In this document: piece by piece, positions 45,889 through 56,036 of the stretch | Numbering within the stretch: the stretch's first letter is position 1 | Layout: each line of letters begins with the position of its first letter | NCBI GenBank assembly: GCA_018417955.1 | Contig: JACTVC010000005.1 | Coordinates: 1,550,001 to 1,614,000 of the forward strand | Direction: 5' to 3' | From: Laccaria trichodermophora | Taxonomy: Eukaryota; Basidiomycota; Agaricomycetes; Agaricales; Hydnangiaceae | Length of the DNA: 64,000 bases | Program-made: the position numbers and the translations under genes | Notes under the pieces: generated by a model | What the model was told of the DNA's origin: nothing | The model's database searches: none | The model's input: the letters and a program-made list of their open reading frames with translations, nothing else

Positions 45889-46974
45889 ATGCATACTAAA
45901 GACGCCTCAGGAATTCTCTGCGATCAGGAGGATGATGCCGATTCGTCCACCGACGTTGACTCCTCGGACGAACTCACGCTCGTATACCACGAGTCACTTC
46001 AACTCCCAGAGCCAAGCAAGTTTGAGGGACGCCCACAGTGGCAAAGACCATTGTACCCCACTCCAACCCGTCAAGGCTCTCATCAGGTTCGTCCACGCCT
46101 CTCCCAGACACCCTAAACTCCTCACTGACTCTTCAGTCAAGTCAATCTACGCCCGAAATATCCAAGCCACCGCTCCCTCAACCTCGAACCCAACACCAGT
46201 TTCAACTCCTTCCCAACGTAGCAGCCCCTCTGGTTCTCCCTGGCTTCCCTCCGCCTACCCACGCGGTCACGCCGAACCGGACTACCACATCCTCCCTGAC
46301 GACCTCTCATCCCAGAATACAGCACTCTTTCCGCCCCCTTGGCATCGCAGTCGTCAGGGAGGAAAGGCGTCATACGAACCTGTGGGTCATACATTTTCTC
46401 TACATCCACTACTCTCAAACAAGTTTGATGAACACCCACAGTGCCAGAAACCGTTGTACTCGACTTTAACCCGTCAACGTCCTCTTCTAGCCAAACTTCA
46501 AACCCATAAGGCTCGTCCAGACCCCAACCCTGACGCTTCATTCGAGTCAATCTACGCCCGAAACGTCCAACCCACTGTTCCCTCAAACCCAAACATAACA
46601 CCACGTCCAGCTCCTTCCACCTACACACCACACCCATCCCAAAGGAGCAGCCCCCCCGGCTCTCCCTGCATGCCCTCCGCTTACCCGCGCGGATCCCCTG
46701 AACCGCACTACCACATCCTCCCTGACGACCTCTCTTCCCAAATTACAGCACTCTCCCCGCCTCCTTGGCATCGCAGTCGTCAGGGAGGGAAAGTGGCATA
46801 CGAACCCGTTGATCATACGCATTGTCCGTGAGTGTCTTATTCTATCGTTGCAGGTTCAGTAAAGCTTACTCTCAATCGTGTTGCACTAGGATCCATCGCT
46901 CAACTCAACCTTGTTGGTCATGCGAAAGGGCTCACAACAGCTATGCCAATGAGGAGTTAAGGTTCCCATTCTGA
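45889..46974 (+). pseudogene. Proline-rich family, copy 3, frameshifted with a duplicated module
   Basis: This starts MHTKDASGILCDQEDDADSS like copy 1, but the frame stops at 46116. Compared with copy 1 there is an in-frame loss of 21 bases near 46083 and a net gain of 4 bases near 46110-46140, which shifts the frame. From ~46130 the other frame reads SIYARNIQATAPSTSNP, HILPDDLSSQ and PPPWHRSRQGGKASYEPV, then a second full module with SIYARNVQPTVPSNPN, HILPDDLSSQ and PPPWHRSRQGGKVAYEPV. After an intron like that of copy 1 the last exon is well kept (IHRSTQPCWSCERAHNSYAN, then EELRFPF) and stops at 46972-46974. Either the gene is broken or an unseen splice bypasses the shift. The kept open frame after the shift suggests the break is recent. 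Confidence 0.55.
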
Positions 46975-48299
46975 TTCTATTCAACTTGATCAACATATGA
47001 CAATTGCAAGACTCTTGACTGGATGTTCTGAGCGGATTCTATATTTATGTCAACCGTTTAAGGCTGCATGTGACCACGTGTTGCGTCTTCTATTTGCCTC
47101 CTCGCCCACCGCTTCGAGCTTGCCCTCGTTCTTGAAGGATAGGTTTTAGCTGCGGAATGATACCTGCGGGCAGTGTTCGCCTCATCTCATCTGTTTTAGC
47201 ACGTGTCCACGTCGCGTCTGCCTCCTCCTCCCCCCATCGCTTTGAATTTACGCTCGTCCTTGACGGACAGGGATATAGTTATGGAATGATACCTGCCACG
47301 GGCCAGTCTTGGTGTTTCCTTCTACGGGTCAACTTTCTGACGAGGCGAAAACAACGAACTCATTTCATGTTCACTGACCCTATACAAGTATTCGCAAGAC
47401 CCCAAGGGTTACCCAACCACACTCACCCCCTCGCAGGAACTGCCTGCCCGTGCCATCGCCCCTGCCGACCCCTCCCATACGCCTATGCCTCTTCTTGTTC
47501 CCCCAGTGTCAAACTACGTAGCACATGTAAGAGTGCGTGACACTCCGACCGTAAACTGTGGTCCTACCACATCCACACTCCCTCCGCTCCAGTCAACTCA
47601 ACGAGAAGCTGGACCCGTCTGCAAGTACACAACCCTCCTCTGCAGGACCACGCTTCTCACCTTTGAGTAGTCTTCTCTGGGTACCGTGTGCAGAAGCCAG
47701 ATAGGCTCTACACCTTTCTTGCTGTCTGACACGGCTGACGTCAATCGTTGAATCCACTTTAAGATACTACGCAGGGGGATCTTTGATGCCAGTGGCTTTG
47801 GAGTAGTGAGCAGAGAAGGGTTGGATTTTGGATGTTGGAGAGGGCTAGATCCACATCGATATCGCCACTGTAGTTATCACCAGGCGCCTAACGCCAGAAT
47901 ACACAGTTTGAACATAGTCGTCGTTATCTTCCCCTTCCCCTGATCGAGTACGCTCCGTAAATCCGAAGAGTTGACGTTCGATTCCAGGTTCGGCTCAACA
48001 ACACTTTCGGAAGGGGGTGGGTACGCACGAATAGAAGTACCTCATCCTTGTGCCAGTGCACTTGCACTTGACTTGCACCCAACTCAACTTTCATCTTACC
48101 AGAATACTCTTTTTTTACTTATCCCAAGGGTAACAACAGTTTATACGTCTAACGAACCGAAAACAACGAATCCATTTCATGCTCACTACGTAGACGTTCC
48201 TCAACAAGTATTTGCAAGACCCTAAGGCCCACCTAACCATACACAGAGCGAATTTTACCTTTCAAGCAACCACATAACTATTTATACATCTTGCCCCTC
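46975..48299. other. Repeat-bearing intergenic region
   Basis: It holds a ~130-base tandem pair (47083-47160 and 47214-47300, both ending ggaatgatacctgc) and the copied SCD6 3' fragment listed separately. From 47700 to 48150 nothing was recognised. The last ~150 bases are the 3' untranslated region of SCD6. Confidence 0.5.
47335..47485 (-). pseudogene. Copied fragment of the SCD6 3' end
   Basis: The stretch gaaaacaacgaactcatttc ... caagtattcgcaagacccc, then caccccctcgcaggaactgc and cctcccatacgcc, matches 48155-48420, the 3' untranslated region and last codons of SCD6, in the same orientation. The copy lacks ~60 bases between cacac and the stop region. The rest of SCD6 is absent, so this is a relic. 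Confidence 0.7.
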
Positions 48300-49940
48300 T
48301 CACCCCCTCGCAGGAACCGCCTGTCCTTGCCCCTGCCCTTGTCCACCTCTCCCCGGAGGTCCACCCCTCCTCGGACGCCCACCCCTCCTTCCATACCCTC
48401 CCCATCCACCCACATACGCCCCAGGGCCCATAAGCCCCACACCCCCAGGCTCCCCAAAAGTAGCCACATTCCTCTCCCTCTCCTCCTCCCTCCTATTCCG
48501 GCCCATAGCTCCAAACCCACCACCTCCCCTCCTTCCCCTCCCTCCACCACCCCCATGCCCGCCATTCGACGCAGGCGGAGGAGGGGTAGCCGCAGACGAG
48601 GACAAAGAGTCAAAGAACGATTTCTGCGGATTATAAGCTGCAGCTGCAGCTTTTTCCTTCTCCTTCTCTGCGCTTGCTTCTTTCTCTTTCTCTTTCGCTT
48701 CGCCGCCTTGGCTGCTGCCCTCGTCAACCGTCGACGCAGCTGCAGAGCTTCCGTTGACACCTCCAGCAGATCCGGGAGACAAAGCAGCTTTATCAAACTT
48801 TGCATTGCTGCTCTCGAAATCGAAATCCGTAGTGGGGACTTTGATATGCTCAGCAGCGTCTGGGCGAGGACCGCGTCCTCGTCGGCCACCTCCCCCTGCT
48901 CCACGACCACCATGCCCATGCCCGTGAGCACCGCGTGCAGAGACAGCCGCAGAGGTATCTACACTGACACGGAGGTCGCCCAGGGCACGTTCTACAGTCT
49001 CCAAGGACGCAGCAGCCGTATGCACGGGATTGGGCACGCGTCGGGGCTGTTGATGGTGCCCGCCACGGACGGCAGCTGCGGCTGTTGCTGGGCCGGAGGA
49101 TTGGGACTGTGGAAGGACGACGGCAGGCGTGGGTGTGGCTGTTTGCTGCGGTTGGCGTGGTTGGTAGCCTTGTTGTGCTGGTGGGACGTGAGGTTGTTGT
49201 TGGAGAGGCTGTTGAGAGCCGGGTGGAGGCGCGGCAGGCGCTGCGGGTGTTGGGTATGGAGAGTACGATTCGGGAGCGGCGATGGGTGGTGCTGAAGCCT
49301 GTAGAAGAGGTTGTTAGTCACCGTGTTGCAACATTCATGAATTGAAGAAAGGGTAGGGGATCAGAAGGAAGGCAACGGAAAATTCCACATGGGGTTTATG
49401 CGCTCTCGGTATGTTTTATGTGTTTAACATCCGTAAATGGCTTCATCATGCGTAGTTTGGGGTATGGGGTAGAGAAAGAGATGACACACCCCAATGACAG
49501 CTGGGTCGTCATGGACGTTGCGACGTTGCTGCTGAGCGGGTTCATCCACCGCTAAATCCTTGACCTCTGAAGCACGGAAGATGATGTATTGGTAGGGTTC
49601 TTGCACGGGAGGTATGAACTCTGTTGGAGGTCTACATTGTGTGCATAAGCGCGAAACTCCGCACACGTTGCTAGAAGGCTACTCACCGCCGTGACTCAGT
49701 TCCCATAGAATACACTACATTAATACAAGTTCATTAGATTTGTACAACATACGATCAAAGAAAGCTCCTCACCATTTGACAATTGGATAGTCGAGGCAGC
49801 AGGATCAATACCCGCTAGAATGCCTCTATAACGAACATCTGAGTGAGATATGAGAGATATAGGTTTGCTATGGCAACGAATGAGCCAAGAACCCGTCAAC
49901 AAAGAGAGAAAAGGACGTACCCAATGAAACTAAGAGCCAT
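48300..49940 (-). CDS. SCD6: Scd6/LSM14-family mRNP protein
   Basis: Scd6/Lsm14 proteins bind eIF4G or Dhh1-type factors, repress translation and join P-bodies. The start at 49940 gives MALSFIG; after an intron (gtacgtcc...ccatag) it continues KPISLISHSDVRYRGILAGI and STIQLSN. Further exons give VYSMGTESRR and PPTEFIPPVQEPYQYIIFRA, completing the LSM14 fold. A long low-complexity exon then holds the FDF box (DFDFESSNAKFDK, ~48800), the FFD box (YNPQKSFFDSLSS, ~48620) and the TFG box (NVATFGEPG, ~48460). RGG-rich stretches lie between and after the boxes. The stop is at 48300. All expected domains are present, so the gene looks functional. Its 3' end has a relic copy at ~47.4 kb. Confidence 0.9.
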
Positions 49941-50156
49941 TTCTTCGAAAGCCGTAAAGAAAATGTGCACAATAACTGTTGACGTGTTTTGCCGTTTAAA
50001 CTCCGACCAAGGATTCAGCCAAACAGGCGCAACGCAAATTCCCTTCATACACCTTTACGAACGTCTATGAAGCTCAGTTCCGCGATCAGAACGGCTGGGA
50101 CGAAGTAGAAAGCTTCTTATAACACCGGAAACTTAACTCAACTTCAAGTCCACCCC
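49941..50156. promoter_or_regulatory. Upstream region of SCD6
   Basis: This is a short gap between the SCD6 start (minus) and the unit-1 frame of the next locus (plus), so it may act as a divergent promoter. No specific motif was recognised. Confidence 0.4.
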
Positions 50157-50796
50157 ATGACGAGTCGACATCTAGCAGTGGAGTCACCGACGCCAAACAC
50201 TCCCAGAGCTGGACTAGCCATTACTTCCACAAACCATTGTTCACTCTTTTCAGAGTACACCTATGGGGACCGTGACGGGATTTTAGAACGAGCGGTATGT
50301 ATGAACTTCTATACCCCCAGTACAAAATCCTCACTCAGTTTCCAGGTGATCTACGTAGTCCCAGAAACCTCCGTCGTTCAGTTGAGAAAGCACAGATCGA
50401 TGTCTTCGTTCTTCATCAAATCCAGCTCCAGTTGGCAAAGGACAACCGCAGATCTGTATGGTCGTCTGGCACTGCGACTCCTGCAGAAGACATCATGTTT
50501 TAAGAGCAGTTCCTCTACCAGATGCTACAGAGAGCCGAGGCTGAGGTTCGCTTGTTGAAACCACTGCTACAGAGGGGTAGAACCACTCTAGTTACCGCCG
50601 AAACCACAAGCAACCCAACCGGCGACGCAGAATTAGCGACGTCAAAGTCTTCCCCGTTCTTGCGAGGCGCAATGGGACTCAGGGGCGGCGGCGTGGTTAC
50701 CATGTGCCGTTGTTCAACTTCAATCTATTCAGATTACGGCTACGGCACGGATGTCTATTCTCCGGAACGGCCGGTATGTAAAAATCACTAGACACT
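50157..50796 (+). pseudogene. Unrecognised small-protein unit 1, probably broken
   Basis: I do not recognise a named family. The first frame reads MTSRHLAVESPTPNTPRAGL and YTYGDRDGILERA. Downstream, in another frame, a helical stretch YKILTQFPGDLR, RRSVEKAQIDVFVLHQIQLQ and AEDIMF stops, and the line resumes EQFLYQMLQRAEAEVRLLKP. No intron of usual length joins these pieces cleanly, so frameshifts are likely. The helical segments look amphipathic. A diverged second unit follows at 50797-51045. Confidence 0.4.
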
Positions 50797-51045
50797 CCAC
50801 AGGATCCTCAACCACATTACAGGTAGTCTTCGTCGTTCTAGATATCCTGTTTGCTGCAATCGGTGCAGCAAAGGTCGAGAATCTCGTTCTCCACTACGCC
50901 CGACAGTTAACGGCAGAGGAAGACCTCCGATGGCTGCCTGAGAACGCGACCCGCAGAAGAAGTCACTGCACAGAAGCTGCTTCTCGACGGAAAACTTGAG
51001 AGGGCTGAAGCTGAGGTTCGTTTATACAAACCACTACATCATAAT
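50797..51045 (+). pseudogene. Unrecognised small-protein unit 2, diverged copy
   Basis: It parallels unit 1 at ~480 bases spacing. The frame AAKVENLVLHYARQLTAEED breaks near 50960, after which AEEVTAQKLLLDGKLERAEA and EVRLYKPL continue in another frame. It shares the RAEAEVRLxKPL ending with unit 1. It lacks an evident start codon and is probably non-functional. Confidence 0.4.
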
Positions 51046-51223
51046 GGCTGGGGGATCAAGGAATGGGAGGGCAATTTATAGGTTCTGATGACAATAGTAA
51101 AATGCTATTAGTTGCTTTTCAACGGAGACTACACACAGCGTTTGTATGATATCACGAACAGTTGCAATTTATCGTTTTATCAGCAAAAACCTGATCACTT
51201 ACAATGCAGGAGCCAGTAGGTTA

Positions 51224-52189
51224 TCAACACACAGTGCATTTCTCCCTCTGGAAATGACTCAGTACGCCAGGAACTTGATAGTGTTTTTCGCATTTCTCCG
51301 AATTGCACCCTCCGCAATGCACAGTCCAGTCATACGAATGCGGCGGTACCGCAACGCAATCCGCAAACACCACCTGCGCCGTCACACACGCGCAATTGCC
51401 TCTGGCCGTGCAGCCGTCAGGCAAAGGCGGATTTCCCGCCTCCAAATAAGAAACAATCAGCTCGCGGATCTCGGTGTCGTCCACGGCCAACAAGTTAGGC
51501 TGGAAGCCACAGGCAACCACATCTTCGATGAAATCATCCTCACTGGCAACAACATTGTCAAACGGTACATGGCCAGTGTAGAGCTGCCAGATTGTGATTC
51601 CGGTCGCGTACAAATCATCGGCCTTGGCTAGGGGCGCCTTCCACATGACCATACGGAAGGGGGAGACGTACTGCGACGTAGAGCCAAGCATGCCTCCTTC
51701 CCTGCCCTCGAGAGCGGCGCAACCAAAGTCACAGAGGAGGAGGCGAGAAGAGGTTCTGTCGAGTATGAGGTTGCTCGCTTTGATATCACTGTGTATGATT
51801 CCTTTTTCGTGAAGGTTGGAAACTAGCTGGGTTAACTCTTTGATGAGGTGTTTGGGCGGTGGAATGGCGCCGACTGGTGGTTGGGGTAAGTTCATGAATG
51901 AAGGCATGTCCTGTGAAATTGCGATTCCCAAAGGCATGATGATGCCGCATAGAGTTCCCCTCAAGTTTACTCGACCAATGGGTTGCACAGCACAGTCACT
52001 GCCGGCTAAGAGCATCATGGAGAATTCCCTTTCGAGCGATTGAACCTGGTATGGCTCCAGTTCTTCGTCCCCCTTGTGCCCATTCTCAAGTATCTTGACG
52101 AAATATATCCCATCATATAGCCAAAGAGACACCATGCTTGTGTATAGCACCGCCGTCTTGGGTATCAAGTCTGCCTTCTCTTTTATCAT
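51224..52189 (-). CDS. Protein kinase with Cys-rich tail, paralogue A
   Basis: This is a eukaryotic-type protein kinase domain, 321 residues, apparently without introns. The Met at 52189 is used because an in-frame stop lies upstream; the paralogue is longer here, so the N-terminus may be truncated or have an unseen exon. Motifs: YFVKI (Lys, residue ~32), SLEREF (helix-C Glu, ~55), HSDIKASN (catalytic Asp, ~135, with Ser replacing the usual Arg) and CDFG (~154-156), then KADDLYATGITIWQLYTG. No clear glycine-rich loop is visible. After the kinase fold comes a Cys-rich tail (CTARGNCACVTAQVVF, HCGGCNSEKCEKH) ending KCTVC. All key catalytic residues are present. The substrate is unknown. Confidence 0.8.
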   Translation of the reverse strand: MIKEKADLIPKTAVLYTSMVSLWLYDGIYFVKILENGHKGDEELEPYQVQSLEREFSMMLLAGSDCAVQPIGRVNLRGTLCGIIMPLGIAISQDMPSFMNLPQPPVGAIPPPKHLIKELTQLVSNLHEKGIIHSDIKASNLILDRTSSRLLLCDFGCAALEGREGGMLGSTSQYVSPFRMVMWKAPLAKADDLYATGITIWQLYTGHVPFDNVVASEDDFIEDVVACGFQPNLLAVDDTEIRELIVSYLEAGNPPLPDGCTARGNCACVTAQVVFADCVAVPPHSYDWTVHCGGCNSEKCEKHYQVPGVLSHFQREKCTVC

Positions 52190-52811
52190 TTGGTGGGCTC
52201 CGGACTCCTTGTAAGACAGGGTGAGCGCTGTGCTCCTTCAACAAAACACGGTGCTGCCTACCATGTGAACACAATTATACAAAGAGTCAATGAGCGAAGG
52301 TGAAGATGGTGCGATACTTAGGGAGTAAAGAGATTCGCAAAGGAGAAATAAAGTTTCGAGTAGAGTTCCGGATAATCGAAGTCACTGATTATTCGAATTG
52401 ATCGCTACTGAGAAAACAACTGCGTAAATTGTTTGTGATGGCGAGAATATCAAGGCCCACTAGGACCCACCTGGACCCACTTGATGGAGGGGTTTTCTTC
52501 AGAAGCATTTCAAAGCAAGGGCTACAGTGTTTTGCGCTGCCGTTTGCACACCGGGGCCCGGAATCGCGAAAAAAAACCATGTCAGCCACAGACACAGCTG
52601 TCCATTTCGCAGATGCGTGGTCGTCTTCCGCTGCGTTGCGGGTTTGACTTTCCGTATCATCACGTGGCCATCCCGCACCAGTGGCTATCAGGTGATGGTA
52701 ACATGCTATTTGCTTCAAGTTCAACGGAGACTACACACGATGCTTGTAAAATACCTGGGTCACGAAATCTCGTTTTATCTGCCAAAAAAACTGATCACTT
52801 ATAATGCTGTG
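52190..52811. other. Junction between the two kinase copies
   Basis: This holds the 5' flank of kinase A, the copied SEH1 fragment (52570-52700) and the 3' flank of kinase B. The 3' flank shares caacggagactacacac and ctgatcactta-aatgc with the corresponding flank of kinase A at 51115-51210, so the duplicated unit includes this region. The spacing of the two kinase stops is ~1588 bases. Confidence 0.6.
52570..52700 (-). pseudogene. Copied fragment of a SEH1 exon
   Basis: The stretch gtcagccacagacacagctg through tccatttcgcag and gcgggtttgactttcc-tatc to ggccatcccgc and ccagtggc matches SEH1 at ~58488-58615 in the same orientation. It keeps AKWTAVSVAD in one frame but has lost or gained bases around the acidic loop. 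Only this part of SEH1 is present. Confidence 0.75.
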
Positions 52812-53948
52812 TCAACAACACACAGTACATTTCTCCCTCTGACAATGACTCAATGCGTCAGGGACTTCGTAGTGTTGTTCGCACTCCAAATCGCACCCTC
52901 CGCAATGCACAGTCCTCTCATACGAATGCGGCGGTACTGCAACGCAATCCGAAAACACCACACGTGCCGTTACACAGGCGCTATTGCCTCTAGCCGTGCG
53001 GCCGTCAGGCAAAGGTGGATTCCCCGCCTCCAGATAAGAAATGATCAGCTCGCGGATGTCGGCGTCGTCTACGGCCAACAAATTAGGCTGGAAGCCCGAG
53101 GCGATGACATCTTCGAGACTGGCAACAACGTTGTCAAACGGTATACGGCCAGTGTAGAGCTGCCAAATTGTGATTCCGGTCGCGTACAAATCATCGGCCT
53201 TGACCACGGGCGCGTCCCAGATGAGCGTACGGAAGGGGGAGAGATACTGCGTCGTACAGCCAAGCAAGCCTCCTTCCCTGCCCTCGAGAGCGGCACAACC
53301 AAAGTCAGAGAGGAGGAGGCGAGAAGTGGTTTTGTCGAGTATGAGATTGCTTGCTTTGATATCACTGTGTATGATTCCTTTTCCGTGAAGGTTGGAAACT
53401 AGCTGCGTCAACTCTTTGATGAGGTGTTCAGGCGGTGGAATGGTGCCGGGTGGTGGTGGTGGTAGTAAGTTCATGAACGGATGAGGGTCCTGTGAAATTG
53501 CGGTTCCTAAAGGCATGATGATGCCGCATAGAGTTCCCCTCAGGTTTACCCGACCAACGGGTTGAACCGCACAGTCGCCGGCTAAGAGCATCATGGAGAA
53601 TTCCCTTTCGAGCGAACGAACGCGGTATGCCTCTGGTTCTTCGTCCCCCTTCTGCCCATTCTCGATGATTTTAACAAAATAGGCCCCATCATATACCCAA
53701 AGAGACCTCATGCCCGTCTGGTAAATTGACCTCGACCTCTTGGGTATTATGTCTGCCTTTTCCTTGATAATCTGGTGGGCTTCGGACTGCTTGAGACAGA
53801 GTGAGCGTTGTGCTCCTTGAAGAGAGTACGTGGCTACACACCATTTGTGCACAAGTATAGGGAGAGTCGATGGGCGAAGGTGAAGATGATACGATAGACC
53901 GGAAACCTCGCAAAGTCTCGATAGGAACCGTAAAGGAGTAAGTTTCAA
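52812..53948 (-). CDS. Protein kinase with Cys-rich tail, paralogue B
   Basis: This is a 378-residue frame closely related to kinase A. The N-terminal ~60 residues (MKLTPLRFLSRLCEVSGLSY) precede the shared region QIIKEKADIIPK and may be partly untranslated or spliced. Motifs: YFVKI, SLEREF, HSDIKASNLIL (~residue 192), SDFGCAALEG and KADDLYATGITIWQLYTG. The Cys-rich tail is kept with small changes (HCGGCDLECEQHYEV) and ends KCTVCC. Relative to A there are several short in-frame indels, for example within the Pro-rich loop before EHLIKELT. Both copies keep their frames and catalytic residues, which argues for selection on both. Confidence 0.8.
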   Translation of the reverse strand: MKLTPLRFLSRLCEVSGLSYHLHLRPSTLPILVHKWCVATYSLQGAQRSLCLKQSEAHQIIKEKADIIPKRSRSIYQTGMRSLWVYDGAYFVKIIENGQKGDEEPEAYRVRSLEREFSMMLLAGDCAVQPVGRVNLRGTLCGIIMPLGTAISQDPHPFMNLLPPPPPGTIPPPEHLIKELTQLVSNLHGKGIIHSDIKASNLILDKTTSRLLLSDFGCAALEGREGGLLGCTTQYLSPFRTLIWDAPVVKADDLYATGITIWQLYTGRIPFDNVVASLEDVIASGFQPNLLAVDDADIRELIISYLEAGNPPLPDGRTARGNSACVTARVVFSDCVAVPPHSYERTVHCGGCDLECEQHYEVPDALSHCQREKCTVCC

Positions 53949-54787
53949 CTTTCAGATAGGTATAGGCTCCGTGGTATTTGACACCGGCCTTGGTGTGCAG
54001 ATAAACGACTCAAGGCCACTTGGTGGGATGATAACAGGACAGATTGAAGCTGGGCTCCCTGTTGAACGTGGTGAGAGTGGGTCCAGACGATGACGCGGTG
54101 CAGGGTAGTCAACGATGATCGATGTCGATGGAGAAAAAAGAGTTGGAAAGGGGTACTGGACCAAGATGGATCAGCATCATGATACTTATATAGTAGCGCT
54201 GATAACTGAGGTCAACACCCTGTCAACGAGATCAGCGAACTTGAGCTTGACTTGAGCTTTGTAGTAGATGATGGACATTTGATGCATTCCTTAATATGGC
54301 AAATGGGTTACTTAGGTAGGTTATTCCTGGGTTATTCCGAGACCACGATTGTGTACATTCCGTGTAATCCCCTCAAAATCCCCTGCTGTCGTTCTGCGCT
54401 CACCCATTTGTTGACAGTTTCAAATGCGAACTCTGCCCTGTGCGTATAGTGATTGAAAGTGCCGATGGCATTTGTCATGCGACGAACATCATATGGAAGG
54501 AGATAGAAGCAAGATGGAAGGATGAACTGCCACTGTCACAGTCTGTCAGGGGGCGCCGGGTGGTCCGTTACTAGCATTGGTAAGTAAAGCATATGCAATC
54601 CTTGTGCAATACCAATGAACCAAGGTGACTAAAATAACTGCTTACAGGTCTCCGGAGCGACTATTCTTACGAAGATGGAATGATCTTGGAATGATCCAAT
54701 GCTTATCAACTCATCCATCTCAAAAGCCATAAATACCTCTCCTCCAGGCTCTCCTCCATATCTCATCTCATAGTACCAACCCAAACC
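53949..54787. other. Intergenic region upstream of the reductase
   Basis: This separates the kinase B start (minus) from the MDR reductase start (plus), so it should contain both promoters. The sequence is ordinary. The 40 bases before 54788 are C-rich with accaacccaaacc before the ATG. No gene was recognised. Confidence 0.45.
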
Positions 54788-56036
54788 ATGGCCGAACAAC
54801 AAAAAGCACTTCTCCTCCCCGTCAAACTCGGCGAATTCACTTTGGGAACAACCCAAGTCTACAAGCCCGGCCGAGGCGAATTGCTCGTCAAGAACAAAGC
54901 AGCGTCGCTCAATCCCGTAGATTGGAAGGTCCGGAAGTACCACGCCTTTATCAAAGAGTATCCTGCTATCCTCGGGTTGGATATTGCGGGAGACGTAGAA
55001 GATATTGGTGAGGGGGTCACTGGGTTTTCGAAGGGCGACAGAGTGTGCGTAGCGCCCCGTTACGCTATAATTTATCCAGCTTATCTTTTCTACAGTCTCT
55101 CACAAGGCCAATTTGAACGCCAATGGGGTGGCTTCCAGCAGTATGTCAAGACTACCGCCGTCACTACCACAAAGGTAAGAAACATTGACTTCTTCATATA
55201 AAAATCTTTGATCCATTTAAATTTCGAGATCCCGGAAAATATTTGTTATGAACAAGCTGCAACGATTCCACTCGCCCTGACGACGGCGTACGCTGGACTC
55301 TATAGTAATAAGCCAAACGGGGGAGGGTTAGAGGCTCCTGTTGAACCGACTGCGGTAGGAAAGTACGCTGGCTCACCAATCGTTGTCCTTGGAGGATCAA
55401 GTTCCGTGGGACAATACGGCAAGTTCTTCCTATATAACACGTACGCGTCGTTCCTGATCTCAGTTTTTCTCCAGTCATACAGCTTGCCAAACTTTCGGGA
55501 TTCTCACCCATCATAACAACGTCCTCCATTAAACACACAAATTACCTCAAAACACTCGGCGCAACACATGTCGTAGACCGCAACTCACCTCTTCTCGCGC
55601 AAATCAAGGATATCACAACGCAGCCGATTGTTTTTGTATACGATGCTATTTCGGAAAGGGACACGCAACAGGCGGGCCTGGATATCCTTGCAGCTGGCGG
55701 CACTATGGTGACGGTGTTGCCCGCCGCCGGTTTACAAGCCGAAGGTAAAGAAACCATACACGTTGCGGGATTGTTGAAGGCTCCTGCGCACTTGACATTG
55801 CTGGAGACGCTTTACGGCACGAAGTTGTCCGGATGGCTGGAAGACGGTACGATTAAGGTAAGTTTTACATGCTTCCGGTGGGACACAACAAGCTCACTAA
55901 CTTACCCATATGGCAGCCCAACCGTGTCGAGTATCTTCCAGGTGGGCTCGGAGGTATCGTCGCTGGCCTGAAGCGAATGGAGGACAATGAGGTGTCTGGT
56001 GTGAAGCTTGTCGTTAACCCTCAAGATACGGAATAG
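54788..56036 (+). CDS. Zinc-independent MDR-type alcohol dehydrogenase/enoyl reductase
   Basis: This is a member of the medium-chain dehydrogenase/reductase superfamily, close to the trans-enoyl reductase/ToxD-like fungal group, expected to use NAD(P)H on an unknown carbonyl or enoyl substrate. The start [15 protein letters not shown] leads into the GroES-like part ([40 protein letters not shown]). The cofactor-binding part has the Gly-rich [13 protein letters not shown] (~55385), then [25 protein letters not shown] and VFVYDAIS. Short introns lie near 55047, 55175, 55425 and 55860. The C-terminus is [20 protein letters not shown] with the stop at 56034-56036. The structural zinc Cys cluster of classic alcohol dehydrogenases is absent. 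No biosynthetic cluster surrounds it. Confidence 0.85.

Noticed and set aside
48291..49295. 334-residue plus-strand frame
   Set aside because: It is the antisense of the RGG-rich SCD6 exon; GC-rich low-complexity DNA stays open by chance.
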